Shown piece by piece: positions 13,589 to 24,219 of a stretch of 64,000 nt of DNA. Within the stretch, counting starts at the first letter, position 1; the number at the start of each line of letters is the position of its first letter. The translations under genes and the position numbers were made by a program. Source of the stretch: Tulasnella sp. 424 (Eukaryota > Basidiomycota > Agaricomycetes > Cantharellales > Tulasnellaceae); NCBI GenBank assembly GCA_019633425.1, contig WSUB01000107.1, positions 62,001 to 126,000 on the forward strand. The letters are read 5' to 3'. The notes under the pieces are model-generated. The model was given only the letters and a program-made list of their open reading frames with translations. It did not search any database and was not told where the DNA came from.

Positions 13589-14197
13589 ATGGTATCGTTT
13601 CTCACTGCATTCGTACGCTCCTCTCGTATCGTAGGCATTGTCGGGACTGGTCTGTTGACTGGTGAGTACCCGATTTTGGACGTTCCGATGGCCCTCCCGT
13701 TCACGATTTTGCTTCCGTGCGTCGCATTGTCAGGCCAAGCCTTCACCCTCTCATATACCGTCATCCCAGCACTTGTGGGCCCAACCATCACAGCTGACCG
13801 CCTTGCGCTCACTTGGGACAAAATCCTTCACCGAGCCGACACCTTCGTCGTGCCTTGCCTTCTCGGATCCGTGGCGGCGCTCCTTGAAGCCGCCTACCAA
13901 GCTCACGTCCATGAGACGCCAGCCGTTACGACTTTCCTTGGAATTACGCCCGCAAGGCAACTGGTTATTGCCGCCATTACTACCTTCGCCGTGATGCCGT
14001 ACACAGCGATCGTGGTGTTCCCTGTCATGGATAGACTCTCGGCCATTGCGAGGAACGTCGAGGAGAAGGAGATGCTAGGAGAGACTCCATATGTTTCAGA
14101 AGAGGTGGTGCAGAAAGACGTTCAAACTTGGGGCAAGCAGACTGCGTTCCGAGGGATACTCTTTGGAACGGCGTTCGTGCTCAGTTTGACTGCTTAG
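13589..14197 (+). CDS. DUF1772-family small membrane protein, copy 1
   Basis: Predicted four-helix membrane protein of the DUF1772/anthrone-oxygenase-like superfamily, about 180 residues. CDS model: 13589-13661 joined to 13734-14197. Exon 1 is MVSFLTAFVRSSRIVGIVGTG..G and exon 2 starts QAFTLSYTVIPALVGP. Visible family features are a first helix with an RIVG motif, S-x-IPAL early in exon 2, a TPARQLVIAAI helix, and MPYTAIVVFPVMDRL near 14000. A charged C-terminal segment then leads to a last helix ending LSLTA. The 72-nt intron is a multiple of three and has no stop, so its retention would keep the frame. Four relatives lie downstream on the same strand. Molecular function is unknown; some family members act on anthrone-type polyketides, but no polyketide synthase is seen here. 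Confidence 0.82.
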   Translation: MVSFLTAFVRSSRIVGIVGTGLLTGEYPILDVPMALPFTILLPCVALSGQAFTLSYTVIPALVGPTITADRLALTWDKILHRADTFVVPCLLGSVAALLEAAYQAHVHETPAVTTFLGITPARQLVIAAITTFAVMPYTAIVVFPVMDRLSAIARNVEEKEMLGETPYVSEEVVQKDVQTWGKQTAFRGILFGTAFVLSLTA

Positions 14198-14344
14198 TAG
14201 CTGCATAGAACCTTGTCGTCCCCCAGTCTTGGACCTTAACTTTGTAACATTTATCGGACATTTTGGAGCTAAATCAAGACCATTCTATCTGTCAGGAACG
14301 ATGCCGATCTCCACCCGACCGACGCGCCAGTGAGATTCGGTGAT

Positions 14345-14350
14345 CACGTG
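14345..14350. promoter_or_regulatory. CACGTG E-box upstream of DUF1772 gene 2
   Basis: Perfect CACGTG within GATCACGTGG, ending 111 bp before the ATG at 14461. It is followed by a TATAAG-like element near 14405. Part of the shared spacing pattern of the DUF1772 genes. Confidence 0.5.
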
Positions 14351-14460
14351 GTGGCTTGAAGAACTACGCCACCTATGACGCACACCCGTCGGATCTCCAA
14401 CGCAACTATAAGAAGCGGGTCATTCACGCGAGAAAATCGCTCCCACAACCTCTTCTCAAA

Positions 14461-15079
14461 ATGTCCTCTCGCTCTTCTTATCTTACTTCCTTCGTCAGTT
14501 CCGCTCGTCTCGTCGGCGTCATCGGCACCGGCTTGATTGCAGGTAAGGAGTTTGTTCAGAATCCTCGGATGCAGCAAGTGAAATACTCACCTCCGTCGAA
14601 CTTTCATCTTCTCAGGCTATGACATTGGCCTTTCTCATTCCGTGATACCAGCTTTGGTCAATTCCAGTCTGCCAGGAGACCGTCTCGCTGCTACTTGGAA
14701 CCAAGTCTTCAACAACGGAGCACGCTTCGTCATCCCCGTCATCGTCGGCTCCACAATCGCTTTCCTCGAAGCAGCCTACAGAGCATCGATCCGCACCACC
14801 CAGGTCAAAACTATCTTCGGCCTCACAAACGGAAAGCAGCTGGTCATTGCCGCTTTCGCAACGTTCGCCGCCCTCCCATATTCAGCCATCAGCGTCACTC
14901 CAGTAATCTACAGGTTGAAGGGAGTGAATAAGGACGCAGAGGAGGCCAGGTCGAAGGGAGGAGTCTTCTTCGTCGACGACGTCGCTGTCAAAACCGACGT
15001 GGAGGCTTGGGGAAAGAAGAATGCCGTCCGGGCAGTACTTTTCGCCACGTCGTTTGTACTCGGACTCACTGCTGTATAA
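14461..15079 (+). CDS. DUF1772-family small membrane protein, copy 2
   Basis: CDS model: 14461-14542 joined to 14616-15079; the 73-nt intron sits at the same position and phase as in copy 1. Exon 1 is MSSRSSYLTSFVSSARLVGV..., and exon 2 starts with the family motif YDIGLSHSVIPALV. Other visible family motifs are DRLAATWNQVF, TNGKQLVIAAFATF, LPYSAISVTPVIYRL and a last helix ending VLGLTAV. Hydrophobicity suggests four membrane helices with a charged loop (KGVNKDAEEARSKGG) before the last one. Nearly identical to the exon-2-only copy at 17422-17885, so this gene was the template for the local tandem duplication. It converges with the F-box gene at 15232. No enzymatic residues can be assigned with confidence. 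Confidence 0.85.
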
Positions 15080-17358
15080 CAAACTCATGCTTTCTTATAT
15101 ATAATATACAAAAGGATATTTGTCTAATTTCTAGCCTGTGAGATAGTCGATGCCACCCATTTCATCGGGCGTTGCCTAAGTTCAAAAAGACCTCCCTGCT
15201 CCGTTTCCCTCTGCTCTTTGATTCCATTCTATCACGACCCAACCGTTCTAGCCTCCGCCACTTCCATGTAGAACACCTCCATCCAGAACCCATCGCGAGC
15301 CTCGTTGGTCGTCTTGAGGACGAACTCGACTAGAGACGGACAGCGCTGCCTGACGGTTTGCAGAAAGGAAAGAAGACCGCTGTCCTGTCCAGGTTGGACC
15401 TCCATTCTGAAGCACCTGAGACAGCGCATCCGGTCCTCGGGCGTCACCTTGAATTTGGCGCTCTTCTGAGCGTCCAGCGTCAGGGGGAGCTCTACACGGA
15501 CGAGAGCCTTGCAATTTCTTGCCAACGCCAGAACGCTTGCCTCGGTCAACATTCTTTTACACCAATCCGGCCCTCGATCTCGAAACGCGAATGTTTGTAA
15601 GAGAGGGAAGGAGCGGGCAATCGTCTTGATGTCCTCGTCACGTACGCCCTTCCAATCGGCGTTCAACAACTCAATAACTTTGATGTTCTTGAGGCTGAGA
15701 ATTGGTCGAAGAACGGTCCTCTCCGGAAGGAAGACGTCGTGGATACGGAGTTCCTGGAGGTCCGGCGAGTGGGAAGCCAGTGCCGAAAGAACCGACTCCT
15801 TCAGGAGGAACGGTCTTTCGTTTGAATGGACTCCGGCCGACCCGAGAGTAAACCGTTTTAACTTTGGGATGATGGTATACTCTAGAAGTGGTAGCAACGT
15901 CCAAGGAACCTCGAGGGACTGGAGATGGCCAAAAGTGACCATAGGCATCCCGGAGTAGTAGTAAACCCAGGGGAGCGGTTCGCAGATGACCAACTCCTCT
16001 AGGTTTTCGCATTTGCTGAGCTGGATCCACTCCTCTCCCGACGGAGGATGATGGAGCTCAATCTGCGAGACATGCCATAGGAATTGGTACCCTAACGCCT
16101 CCGGGTATTGGTCCTCTCTGGACAGCTTTCCTTTGTATAGTCGGGAGATGGGTACCTGACTGATGGCGAAGAGCTCCACCATGCTTCTAGCATGACCAGA
16201 GTGACAGCCGTCGGCAAAGGCGACCGTGGTGATTGGTGAAGAGATCGACAGGAGGAAGTCAAACGTGGTGAATGTTGAGTTCATGTCCCATTGTTCGATC
16301 ATTGGATGGATGGTCAAACTACTGAGTCGAGGAAAGAGGGGGCCGTTGTGCCTGCGGGTTAACCCCCGGATCAAGCTAATGGAGCACGTGTCCAGAGCGA
16401 GGTCAAAGTATATAGACCGAACGTTGGCTCCGATCCCTATGAGGCGGCTGGAGTCGAGAGCCATGATGGCCTGACAATCTTTCGGCATGGGTAATGCCTA
16501 TGTTTTTGACACAAAGTTAACAGGTAGCTCACAAACGAAACAGAAAGCAACATACGGCAAAATGCCCACCCAGGCCATTCGTAGCGTTCTTCGAAATCGG
16601 AGCGATTGTTTGAATAACGCCGAGCAGGGAAACCGGATGGTTCTTGACGCGAATAAACATTGCTTGGTCGTGCCATTTGCGACATACTTTGGAGCAGGCC
16701 ATGAGGGATGATGCTGAATCGAGCTCCTCAAAGACAAGGAGCTGGATGACTGGTGTCTCTAGAGCGCGGTGCATGTTTTGTTAGTCCGAGACGGAAGGGA
16801 GCGCTAGAAGTTGACGGGTCTCTCCTCCAAAGCATGTTTTGGCTGTATATAGAGCGCCTCACGACAAAGAGCGTAGAACAAAAAAAGTCCGAGCTCTTTG
16901 TCGTCCCTGACGCACGTCGGATCTTTTGCCTGGTGGAAGAATTCCAATTTGCCATGGCTCCTTTTGTCTGTGGCTGTCCCGAGGGGGAATGATGTATTTG
17001 TCCTTGCTCAGCTGGGTTGTGGAGTTGATTAATATTAGTCAGACGGCCGGCGATGAAGCCGCAGTACTCGGGAGGGAGAAACGGCGTCCAACCTGCCGAC
17101 TTTTCAAACGCCCCCACCTGAAAACACTCTAATGCATCTGTCTTTGACACGCTTAAGACGTGCAGGAGACTGTATTTTATGCACTCTAATTTGGTGCTTA
17201 GATGAACCACGCTCGAATTTCGTTTGGATGGACCCTTTTGGCGTGGCTATGCCGCAGGGGGATTTCCGCCACATGCCTTCCTAAAATGATCACGGTCTAT
17301 TTGAGACCGCGCGCAATACTATCAACCCACTTTTCCAGAGTTCTAGGTTATCCGAGCA
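14552..17358. repeat. Tandem duplication block, first unit (DUF1772 to F-box upstream)
   Basis: This stretch (DUF1772 intron and exon 2, F-box A, F-box upstream region) is repeated in the same order and orientation at 17360-20107. The join falls inside the DUF1772 intron on one side and in the F-box upstream region on the other. The two units are about 2.8 kb each and very similar, including the intergenic parts, so the event is recent. Confidence 0.85.
15232..16774 (-). CDS. F-box/leucine-rich protein, copy A
   Basis: Probable substrate receptor of an SCF ubiquitin ligase. Two exons: 16774-16556 and 16497-15232, with a 58-nt intron starting GTATGT. Exon 1 carries an F-box-like segment (TPVIQLLVFEELDSASSLM, then CSKVCRKWHDQA). 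Exon 2 gives about 420 residues of irregular leucine-rich repeats (for example PDLQELRIHDVF, LLQTFAFRDRG, NCKALVRVELPL). Phase 0 splicing of HFA to ALPMPKD keeps the frame in this copy and in copy B. It ends TVGS-stop, 15 residues or more earlier than copy B, whose frame runs on. It is convergent with DUF1772 copy 2. The target substrate is unknown; the F-box is divergent and assigned by pattern. Confidence 0.75.
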
Positions 17359-17421
17359 GGTTCTGAATCCTCGTATGCAGGAAGTGAAATACTCACCTCC
17401 ATCAAACCTCCATTTCCTCAG
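16775..17421. other. F-box A upstream region fused to DUF1772 intron fragment
   Basis: 16775-17358 is the upstream region of F-box A, with a GTATATAG TATA-like element near 16845 and an inverted repeat (ACAAAGAGCG / CGAGCTCTTTGT) at about 16864-16905. It is homologous to 19576-20107 and 23177-23707. At about 17359 homology switches abruptly from CCGAGCAG to GTTCTGAATCC, which belongs to the intron of a DUF1772 gene. This marks a duplication breakpoint. No gene is seen. Confidence 0.7.
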
Positions 17422-17885
17422 GTTATGACATTGGCCTTTCTCATTCCGTGATACCAGCTTTGGTCAATCCCAGTCTGCCGGGAGACCGTCTCGCCGCTGC
17501 TTGGAACCAGGTCTTCAACAACGGCGCCCGCTTCGCCATCCCTGTCATCGTCGGCTCCACAATCGCTTTCCTCGAGGCAGCCTACAGAGCATCGATCCGC
17601 ACTACCCAGGTCAAGACCATCTTTGGCCTCACGAATGGAAAGCAGCTGGTCATTGCCACCTTCGCAACGTTCGCCGCCCTCCCATATTCAGCCATCAGCG
17701 TCACTCCAGTAATCTACAGGTTGAAGGGAGTGAATACGGACGCGGAAGAGGCCAGGTCGAAGGGAGGAGTCTTCTTCGTCTCCGACGTCGCTGTCAAGCG
17801 CGATACGGAGGCTTGGGGAAAGAAGAATGCCGCCCGGGCAGTACTTTTCGCAACGTCGTTTGTACTCGGACTCGCTGCTATATAA
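17422..17885 (+). pseudogene. DUF1772-family copy 3, lacking exon 1 and promoter
   Basis: Only exon 2 of a DUF1772 gene is present, preceded by the last part of its intron including the CCTCAG acceptor (17416-17421). The reading frame is fully open from YDIGLSHSVIPALV to a stop at 17883-17885 and differs from copy 2 mostly by conservative changes. The first membrane helix (exon 1) and the CACGTG-containing promoter are missing because the duplication breakpoint lies in the intron. A start at ATG 17448 is possible but would remove part of the first conserved motif. The open frame suggests recent formation, or use as a chimeric exon; a transcript starting in the upstream F-box promoter region cannot be excluded. 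Confidence 0.75.
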
Positions 17886-17966
17886 CAAACTCATCCTTTC
17901 TTATATCTAATGTACAAAAGGATATTTGTCTAATTTCTATCCTGTGAGATACTCGACGCCATCCAT

Positions 17967-19575
17967 TCATCGAGAATTGCCTAAGTTCAGAAAGACCTCC
18001 CTGCTCCGTTTCCCCGAGCTCTTTGGTTCCATTCCATGACAATCGACCGTTCTGGCCTTCGCCACTGCCATGTAGAACAACTCCATCCAGTACCCATCGC
18101 AACTCTCGTCGGTCGTCTTGATGATGAAATCGACTAGAGACGGACAGAGCTGCATGACGGATGCCAGAAAGGCAAGAAGACCTCTGTCCGCTCTGAATTG
18201 GACCTCAATTCTGAGGCACCGGAGACAGCGCATCCGGTCCTCAGGCGCCACCTTGAATTTGGCGCTCTCCTGAGTCTTTAGCGACAGTGGAAGTTCTACA
18301 CGAACGAGAGCCTTGCAATTTCTTGCCAACGCCAGAACGCTTGCCGCGGTCAACATTCGTTTACACCAATCCGGCCCTCTATCTCGAAAAGCGAATGTTT
18401 GCAAGAGAGGGAAGGAGCGGGCAATCGTCTCGATGTCCTTGTCACGTACGTCATCCCAATCGGCGTTCAACAATTCAAGAACTTTGATGTTCTTGAGGCT
18501 GAGAATCGGTCGAAGAACGTCTATCTCCGGAAAGAAGATGTCGTGGATACGGAGTTCCTGGAGGTCAGGCGAGTGGGAAGCTAGTGCCGAAAGAACCGCC
18601 TTCCTCAGGAGGATCGGTCCTTCGTTTGAAGGGACTCCGGCCGATCCAAGAGTAAACCGTTTTAACTTTGGGATGATGGTATTCTCCAAAAGTGGTAGCA
18701 ACGTCCAAGGAACCTCGAGGGACTGGAGATGACCAAAAGTGGTCATGGTCAGCCCGAAGATGTCGATCCAGGGGAGGGGTTCGCGGATGATCAACTCCTC
18801 CAGCTTTTCGCATTTGCTGAGCTCGATCCACTCCTCTACCATTGGAGGATGGTGGAGCTCAATACGTGAGACATGCCATAAGAACTTGTACCCTATCGTC
18901 TCGGGGTATTCGTCCTCATTGGATAGTCTTCCTCTACGTAGCCGGGAGATGGGTAGCTGACTGAGGGCGAAGAACTCCATCATGCTTCTGGCATAGCCAC
19001 AGCCACAGCCGTCGGCAAAGGTGACCGTGGTGATTGGTGAAGAGATCGACAGGAGGAAGTCAAACGTGCTGAGGTTTGAGGTAATGTCCCATTGTTCGAT
19101 CATTCGAGGGATGGTCAAACTGCTGAGTCGAGAAAAGATGGGTCCGTTGTGCCTGCGGGTTAACCCTCGAATCAAAGTGATGGAGCACGGGTCCAGAGCG
19201 ACGTCAAAGAATATCGACCGAACGTTGGCTCCGATCCCTATGAGGCGGCGGGAGTTGAGAGACATCATGGCCTGACGATCTGTCGGTACGGCTAATGCCT
19301 ATGTTTTTGACACAAAGTCAACAGGTAGCTCACAAACGAAACAAACAGCAACGTACGGCAAAATGCCCGCCCAGGCCATTCGAGGCGTTCCTCAAAATTG
19401 GGGAGATTGTTTGAATAAGGCCGAGCAGAGAAACCGGATGGTTCTTGACGCGAATGAACATTGCTTCGTCGTGCCATTTGCGACATACTTTGGAGCAGGC
19501 CATGAGAGATGACGCTGAATCGAGCTCTTCAAAGACAAGCAGTTGGATGACTGGTGTCTCTAGAGCGCGGTGCAT
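17967..19575 (-). CDS. F-box/leucine-rich protein, copy B
   Basis: Paralogue of the 15232-16774 gene with the same two-exon structure: exon 1 19575-19357 with a GTACGT donor, exon 2 19298-17967. Exon 1 holds the F-box-like segment (VFEELDSASSLMACSKVCRK, HDEAMFIRVKNHP). Exon 2 (ALAVPTDRQAMM onward) is the leucine-rich part. The C-terminus continues past the point where copy A stops and ends LNLGNSR, so one of the two has shifted its stop. All introns and frames are intact and it looks functional. Probable SCF adaptor with unknown substrate. It converges with the exon-2-only DUF1772 copy, reproducing the arrangement of the first unit. Confidence 0.75.
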
Positions 19576-20642
19576 GTTCTGTTAGTCCGGGACGCTAGAG
19601 GTTGACGGGTCTCTCCTCCAAAGCATGTTTTTGGCTGTATATAGAACGCCTCACGACAAAGAACGTAGAACAAAGAAATCCGAGCTCTTTGTCGTCCCTG
19701 ACGCACGTAGCATCTTTTGCCTGGTGAAGGAATTCCAATTTGCCATGGATTCTTTTGTCTGTGGCTGTCCCAGGGAGGAATGGTGCATTTTGTCCCTCGT
19801 TCAGTTGTGGAGTTGATTAGTCAGACGGCCGCCGCAGTACTAGGAACGGCGTCCAACCTGCCGACTTTTCAAACGCCCCCACCTGAAAACACTCTAATGC
19901 ATCTGTATTTTACACGCTTAAGACGTGCAGGAGACTGTATTTTATGCACTCTAATTTGGTGCTTAGATGAGCCAAGCTCGAATTTTGTTTGGATGGACCC
20001 ATTTGGCGTGGCTATGCTGCAGCGGGATTTCCGCCCCATGTCTTTCTGAAACGATCACGGTCTATTTGAGACCGCGCGCAACATTATCAACCCACTTTTT
20101 CAGAATTTTAGGTTACCCGAGCAGGGCATTTTCTCCGCAGATGCACCATCGTCATCGGCGCCCCGTCCACCAACCGCGGGGGCAAACATCTATTCGTTTC
20201 GGTGATTTCTGATCCGCCAAAGCTGTGACGAGGGGTGACTGCGAAGCAGGTAGTTTCTTGCGCATTCAGAAATATAAAGTGGACTGACTGGTTGGAATTC
20301 CCATTTTTGGTTTAATACTCTTGGCTGCCCACCTCCCTCCGGACGGCCCGGGCATATCGTGCAGCCCTGACCCACCTAATCCGACGACGTCATGCTCAAT
20401 TTCATTGGCTCTTGACCTCCAAGACACTTCGGTCGTGGAATGTTCTCGGACCGAACTCAAGACCTGAGCGCTCTGGGTAGACCTCTCCCGGGAGGTTTCT
20501 ACTTATCCTGGCGCCCGGACTGGCAAATTAGGCGTTCTGGGATCTCCGACCCTATGAGGGGACATCCTTTAGGGTTACTATTAAAAGGAGAGTCGCAGCC
20601 TGTAGCTCAAGCCTCATACCTTTCCGAACTCAAGCTCCCTAG
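19576..20642. other. Divergent intergenic region between F-box B and regulator copy 1
   Basis: About 1.07 kb shared promoter region, homologous to 23177-24219. It carries the F-box TATA-like GTATATAG near 19637 with the nearby CTTTGTCG inverted repeat. A GACGACGTCAT palindrome at about 20382-20392 lies on the regulator side; it contains the CRE/ATF-like core ACGTCA and is conserved in the second unit near 23955. No gene is seen. Confidence 0.6.
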
Positions 20643-22649
20643 ATGGCAACCAACACCGAATCATGCGCCGAGTGCGTCAAGCGTGGACGAGTAAGTTCTT
20701 TTTTTTTTTTTCATAATTATGACCTCTTTTTTTCTGACTTCATTCGTAGGAATGCAACAGTATCTTTCCCGAGTGCGAATTTTATCGACGTGCAGCTCCC
20801 TCTCAGAGGGGTGGTATTCGCCAAGCGAGACAGCAGCAAGAGCAAGAATACTTGATTCAATATGCTCAGGGCCTTGAACGAAAGCTTGCACAGTTGAAGT
20901 CGGCGAATCAACCAAGTAGCTCCGCTTCACGGAGGACCTCTGGCTCAGAAGGTGATGTCGAGGAAGGGGGGCGGTGATACGTGTACCAAGTCTAACCATG
21001 AGATAACACTCTCGACAGGCACGACATCGCGGGGAACGCTCCTTGGCCTGGAAGGAAAGCAATGGTGGCTGGAGTCTCCACTGCCTGCTTTGACACACGG
21101 AGTGCTGTACGCACACGAGACTTTATCATACTTTCTGCTCTGACCTCCTGTCTAGTGTTCAGGCATTCAACAACGCCGCTGAACGGCATCACCTGCACTT
21201 CTGCAAATCGATTATGCAGGATGTACTATCCGGATCAAGCTCATCTAGAGAGCCTCATCCGGCGCTCATCAATTCTGTCTATCTCCTTGCCGTTGCATCG
21301 GCGAGCCAAATCCCCAAGCTTGCCCCTTACTCTTCTGCTCAAGCCGAGTCCCACTTCCTAGCACAAGCCAGGGAGGGCATGACCGACAGCATCTCTCGTG
21401 TGAATCGGCTCGTTGATTATCTCAAAGCATCTGCCATCGTTTCAATATATCTGATAAAGAAAGGTCGTCATCTTGAAGGGTAAGTGTCGAAGCGATTTGA
21501 GGTGTTCTATTACTGAAGAGATGTCACTAGGTACTACCACTATTCCAGTGCTGCTGGTACGGCTATAGCCTGCGGCTTGCATTCCAACCCCTTTGTCAGC
21601 GGCAATCCAGGATCTCAGAATGTTGTCCTACTTCCGACGTCGGACCCCCTTGAGGCCATAGATCGAATCTATACCTTCTGGACTTTTTACTACCAGGACA
21701 AGGTCTACGCAATTATCTTCGGCTTCGCGTCGGCTTTCAACGAAGAGGTCGATGCAAGTGTGGTGGATCTGATGTCTCTCATGGTGAGTTCAAGCAGACA
21801 AAGCTCAGGAATGGATTGGCTCATGCTCATTTGTTATAGGACAATCTGGCTGGATATCTGCCACCGGCGGCACTGGGAGAGCTTTTCGCCGAGCCAGGGG
21901 CTGTGAATGGGGTGGTCTTTTCCCACTCGGTCTTTATTCGACAGATCCAGGCCATCGGATTACTTCATCAAGTGAGAAAAATGTGTGCGGCGAAACGTTT
22001 TGGTACGCAACTTTATATAAACCTCGAAGAACACCTGCGGTAACTTACTTTAGCTCCAGGAGAACTTGCACATATTCGTATGCAAGCAGAGAATATGTTG
22101 GAGAGTTATGCTCCAAATCCAAATGCGCAAGGGGGCCGAGCGTTTTGTACCCGCACGATTTTGCTTTCAACGCTTGTTGAAGTTGCTCGCGTATCTGCAA
22201 CTCCAGACTGGGGAGCCGAAGCCCGTCCTTCGATGGCCATAGCTGAATCTATCGAAGGACTTAAGGAGCAGGAGCTTCGCATGAGCTGCGTGATGGCCCA
22301 GGTTAGAATGGCTGGCAATATTCTGCAAGCTCCCGCTGACCTTAACATTCGTTCTAGTACTGCTGGAAGTTCGCCGCCGCCATTTTAATGGAGCACAGGG
22401 AACATTTACAGCTCCAGAAAGATAATGAAGCTGAAGTCTCGAAAGTAGGCAGCTGCATCGACCGACTCGAATCTGCTGTGACATGGGCAGGTTCTTCCTC
22501 TGCGTGAGTGTCGTTCACCTCCCCTCAAACCGGCTCCCGGGTAACATTTACTCGAAAATAGGATTCTTCCGGTCTCTCGGAACACATGGTCAGCTCAGAT
22601 CGAGGCGATGTTGGGAGTTGGTTCGCCTGCCAGGAGGTCCCCGAGTTGA
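20643..22649 (+). pseudogene. Fungal_trans-domain transcription regulator, copy 1 (frameshifted)
   Basis: Multi-exon regulator of the Zn-cluster/fungal_trans class. Exon 1 (MATNTESCAECVKRGR) splices over a T-rich intron to ECNSIFPECEFYRR. A Gln/Leu-rich, likely coiled-coil stretch and the middle homology region follow (SVYLLAVASASQIP, ACGLHSNPF, DPLEAIDRIYTFW). Compared with copy 2 there is one extra G near 20958-20969 (12 bases against 11 between the flanking GATGTC and CGGTGA), which brings a TGA in frame at once. Downstream exons stay open, ending QIEAMLG...RRSPS with stop 22647-22649. Only four of the six zinc-cluster cysteines are present (pattern C-x2-C-x6-C-x6-C). It is either a recent pseudogene or a sequencing error in a G-run. 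Confidence 0.75.
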
Positions 22650-22930
22650 CCGAGCTCTGATCATCTGCGTCATCCGTCCCGCTCCATAGAAACGGGACTA
22701 GTGTGACTTAATGCTTGAGATAGATAACCCCATGTAACCTCATATATTTGTATGCATATGCCAATATGTCGCACCCCACAAATGTAGCGGATCTGTTCGT
22801 CAGGACTTTACAAAATGTCACGTGAGTTGGTAATGCGATGGACGCCAACTCCGAATCCTACAGTCCGACAATCATTGTAATTCCCCGTACGGCTAATGCC
22901 TATGTTTTTGACACAAAGTCAACAGGTAGC
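22650..22930. other. Spacer: regulator 3' flank, partial DUF1772 promoter copy, breakpoint
   Basis: 22690-22845 is homologous to 26590-26733, the region leading to DUF1772 copy 4, including a CACGTG at 22819-22824. Homology stops at GATGGACG (22845). After about 40 unmatched bases, homology to the F-box intron (CGGCTAATGCCTATG...) begins near 22890. This is the second tandem-duplication junction. Confidence 0.75.
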
Positions 22931-23176
22931 TCACAAACGAAACAGACAGCAACGTACGGCAAAATGCCCGCCCGGGCCATTCGAGGCATTCCTCAAAATC
23001 GGGGAGATTGTTTGAATAAGGCTGAGCAGAGAAACCGGATGGTTCTTGACGCGAATAAATATAGCTTGGTCATGCCATTTGCGACATACTTTGGAGCAGG
23101 CCATGAGGGATGACGTTGAATCGAGCTCCTCAAAGATAAGGAGCTGGATGACTGGTGTCTCTACAGCGCGGTGCAT
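22931..23176 (-). pseudogene. F-box gene fragment, copy C (exon 1 only)
   Basis: Exon 1 of the F-box family (MHRAVETPVIQLLIFEELDS..., CSKVCRKWHDQA, RNASNGPGGHFA) is intact, with the GTACGT donor and the intron up to about 22890. There the homology ends at the duplication breakpoint, so the whole leucine-rich exon 2 is absent. If transcribed and read through, it would encode a bare F-box peptide of about 80 residues. The promoter region upstream (23177-23700) is copied complete. Most likely a truncated pseudogene. Confidence 0.78.
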
Positions 23177-24219
23177 GTTTTGTTAGTCCGAGACGGAAGG
23201 AGGCGCTGGAGGTGGACTCTCCTCCAAAGCATGTTTTGGCTGTATATAGAACGCTCTTTGTCGTCCCTGACGCACGTCGCATCTTTTTGCCTGGTGAAAG
23301 AATTCCAATTTACCATGGCTTCTTTTGTTTGTGGCTGTCCCAGGAAGAATGGGCGCGTTTATCCCTCATTCAACTGGGTGGAGTTGATTGGTCAGACGGC
23401 GATGAAGCCGCAGTCCTAGGTGGGAGAAAACGGCGTCCGACCTGGCGACTTTTCATACGCCCCCACCTGAAAATACTCTATATCTGTCCTTTACACGCTT
23501 ACGACGTGCAGGAGACTGTATTCTATGCACTCGAATTTTGGTGCGTAGATGCGCCAAGCTCGACTTTGTTTGAATGGACCCTTTTGGCGTGGCTATACCA
23601 CAGCGGGATTTCCGCCATATGCTTTCCTGAATGATCACGGTCTATTCGAGACCGCGCACAATATTACCAACCCACTTTTTCAGAATTCTAGGTCATCCGA
23701 GCAGGGCATTGTCGTCCGCAGACGCACCATCGTCATCGGCCAACCGCGGGCACAAACAGCTATTCGTTTCGGTGATTGCTAATCCGCCAAAGCTGTGACG
23801 TGGGGTGACTGCGAGAATGGTAATTTCTTGCGCATTTATAAATCTAAAGTGGACTCATTGGTTTGAATTCCCATTTTTGGTTTAATATTCTTGGCTGGTC
23901 CAGTCCCTCCGGACGCCTCGGGCATCTCGTGCAGCCCCGACCCACCTAATCCGACGACGTCATACTCAATTTCATTGGCTCTTGATGTCCAAGGCACTTC
24001 AATCGTGGAATGTTCTCGGACCGAACTCAAGCCCTGAGCGCTCTGCGCTCTGGGTGGACCTCTCCCGAAAGGTTTTTACTTATCCTGGCGCCTGGACTGA
24101 CAAATCAGGTGTTCTGGGATCTCCGAACCGAGGACCAGGCATCCTTTAGGGTTACTATTAAAGGGAGAACCGCAGCCTGCAGCTCAAGCCCCTTACCTTT
24201 CCGAACTCAAGCTCCATAG
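23177..24219. other. Divergent intergenic region between F-box C fragment and regulator copy 2
   Basis: Homologous to 19576-20642. Compared with it, about 35 bp between the two arms of the ACAAAGAACG / CTCTTTGT inverted repeat are missing near 23250, consistent with deletion between repeat arms. TATA-like and GACGACGTCAT elements are kept. No gene is seen. Confidence 0.6.

Larger units (their letters stand above)
17360..20107. repeat. Tandem duplication block, second unit
   Basis: Second unit of the direct duplication that starts at 14552. It begins in the DUF1772 intron, so exon 1 and the promoter of that gene were not copied. It contains the exon-2-only DUF1772 copy, F-box B and its upstream region. 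The right-hand part of this unit is copied once more at 22886 onward. Confidence 0.85.
19290..22845. repeat. Second tandem duplication, unit 1 (F-box 5' end, regulator, spacer)
   Basis: F-box exon 1, its upstream region, the regulator gene and the start of the next spacer recur in order at 22890-26733. The two units are highly similar in exons, introns and flanks. The 3' part of the regulator is identical for well over 77 bp, the likely cause of the nearby assembly gap. Confidence 0.85.

Noticed and set aside
16540..19370. A non-canonical GC donor (CCTGG/GCGGGC) in F-box B at the position of a GT in copy A
   Set aside because: A strong GTACGT/GTATGT donor lies a few bases downstream in all copies and gives a phase-0 join, so no unusual splicing is needed.
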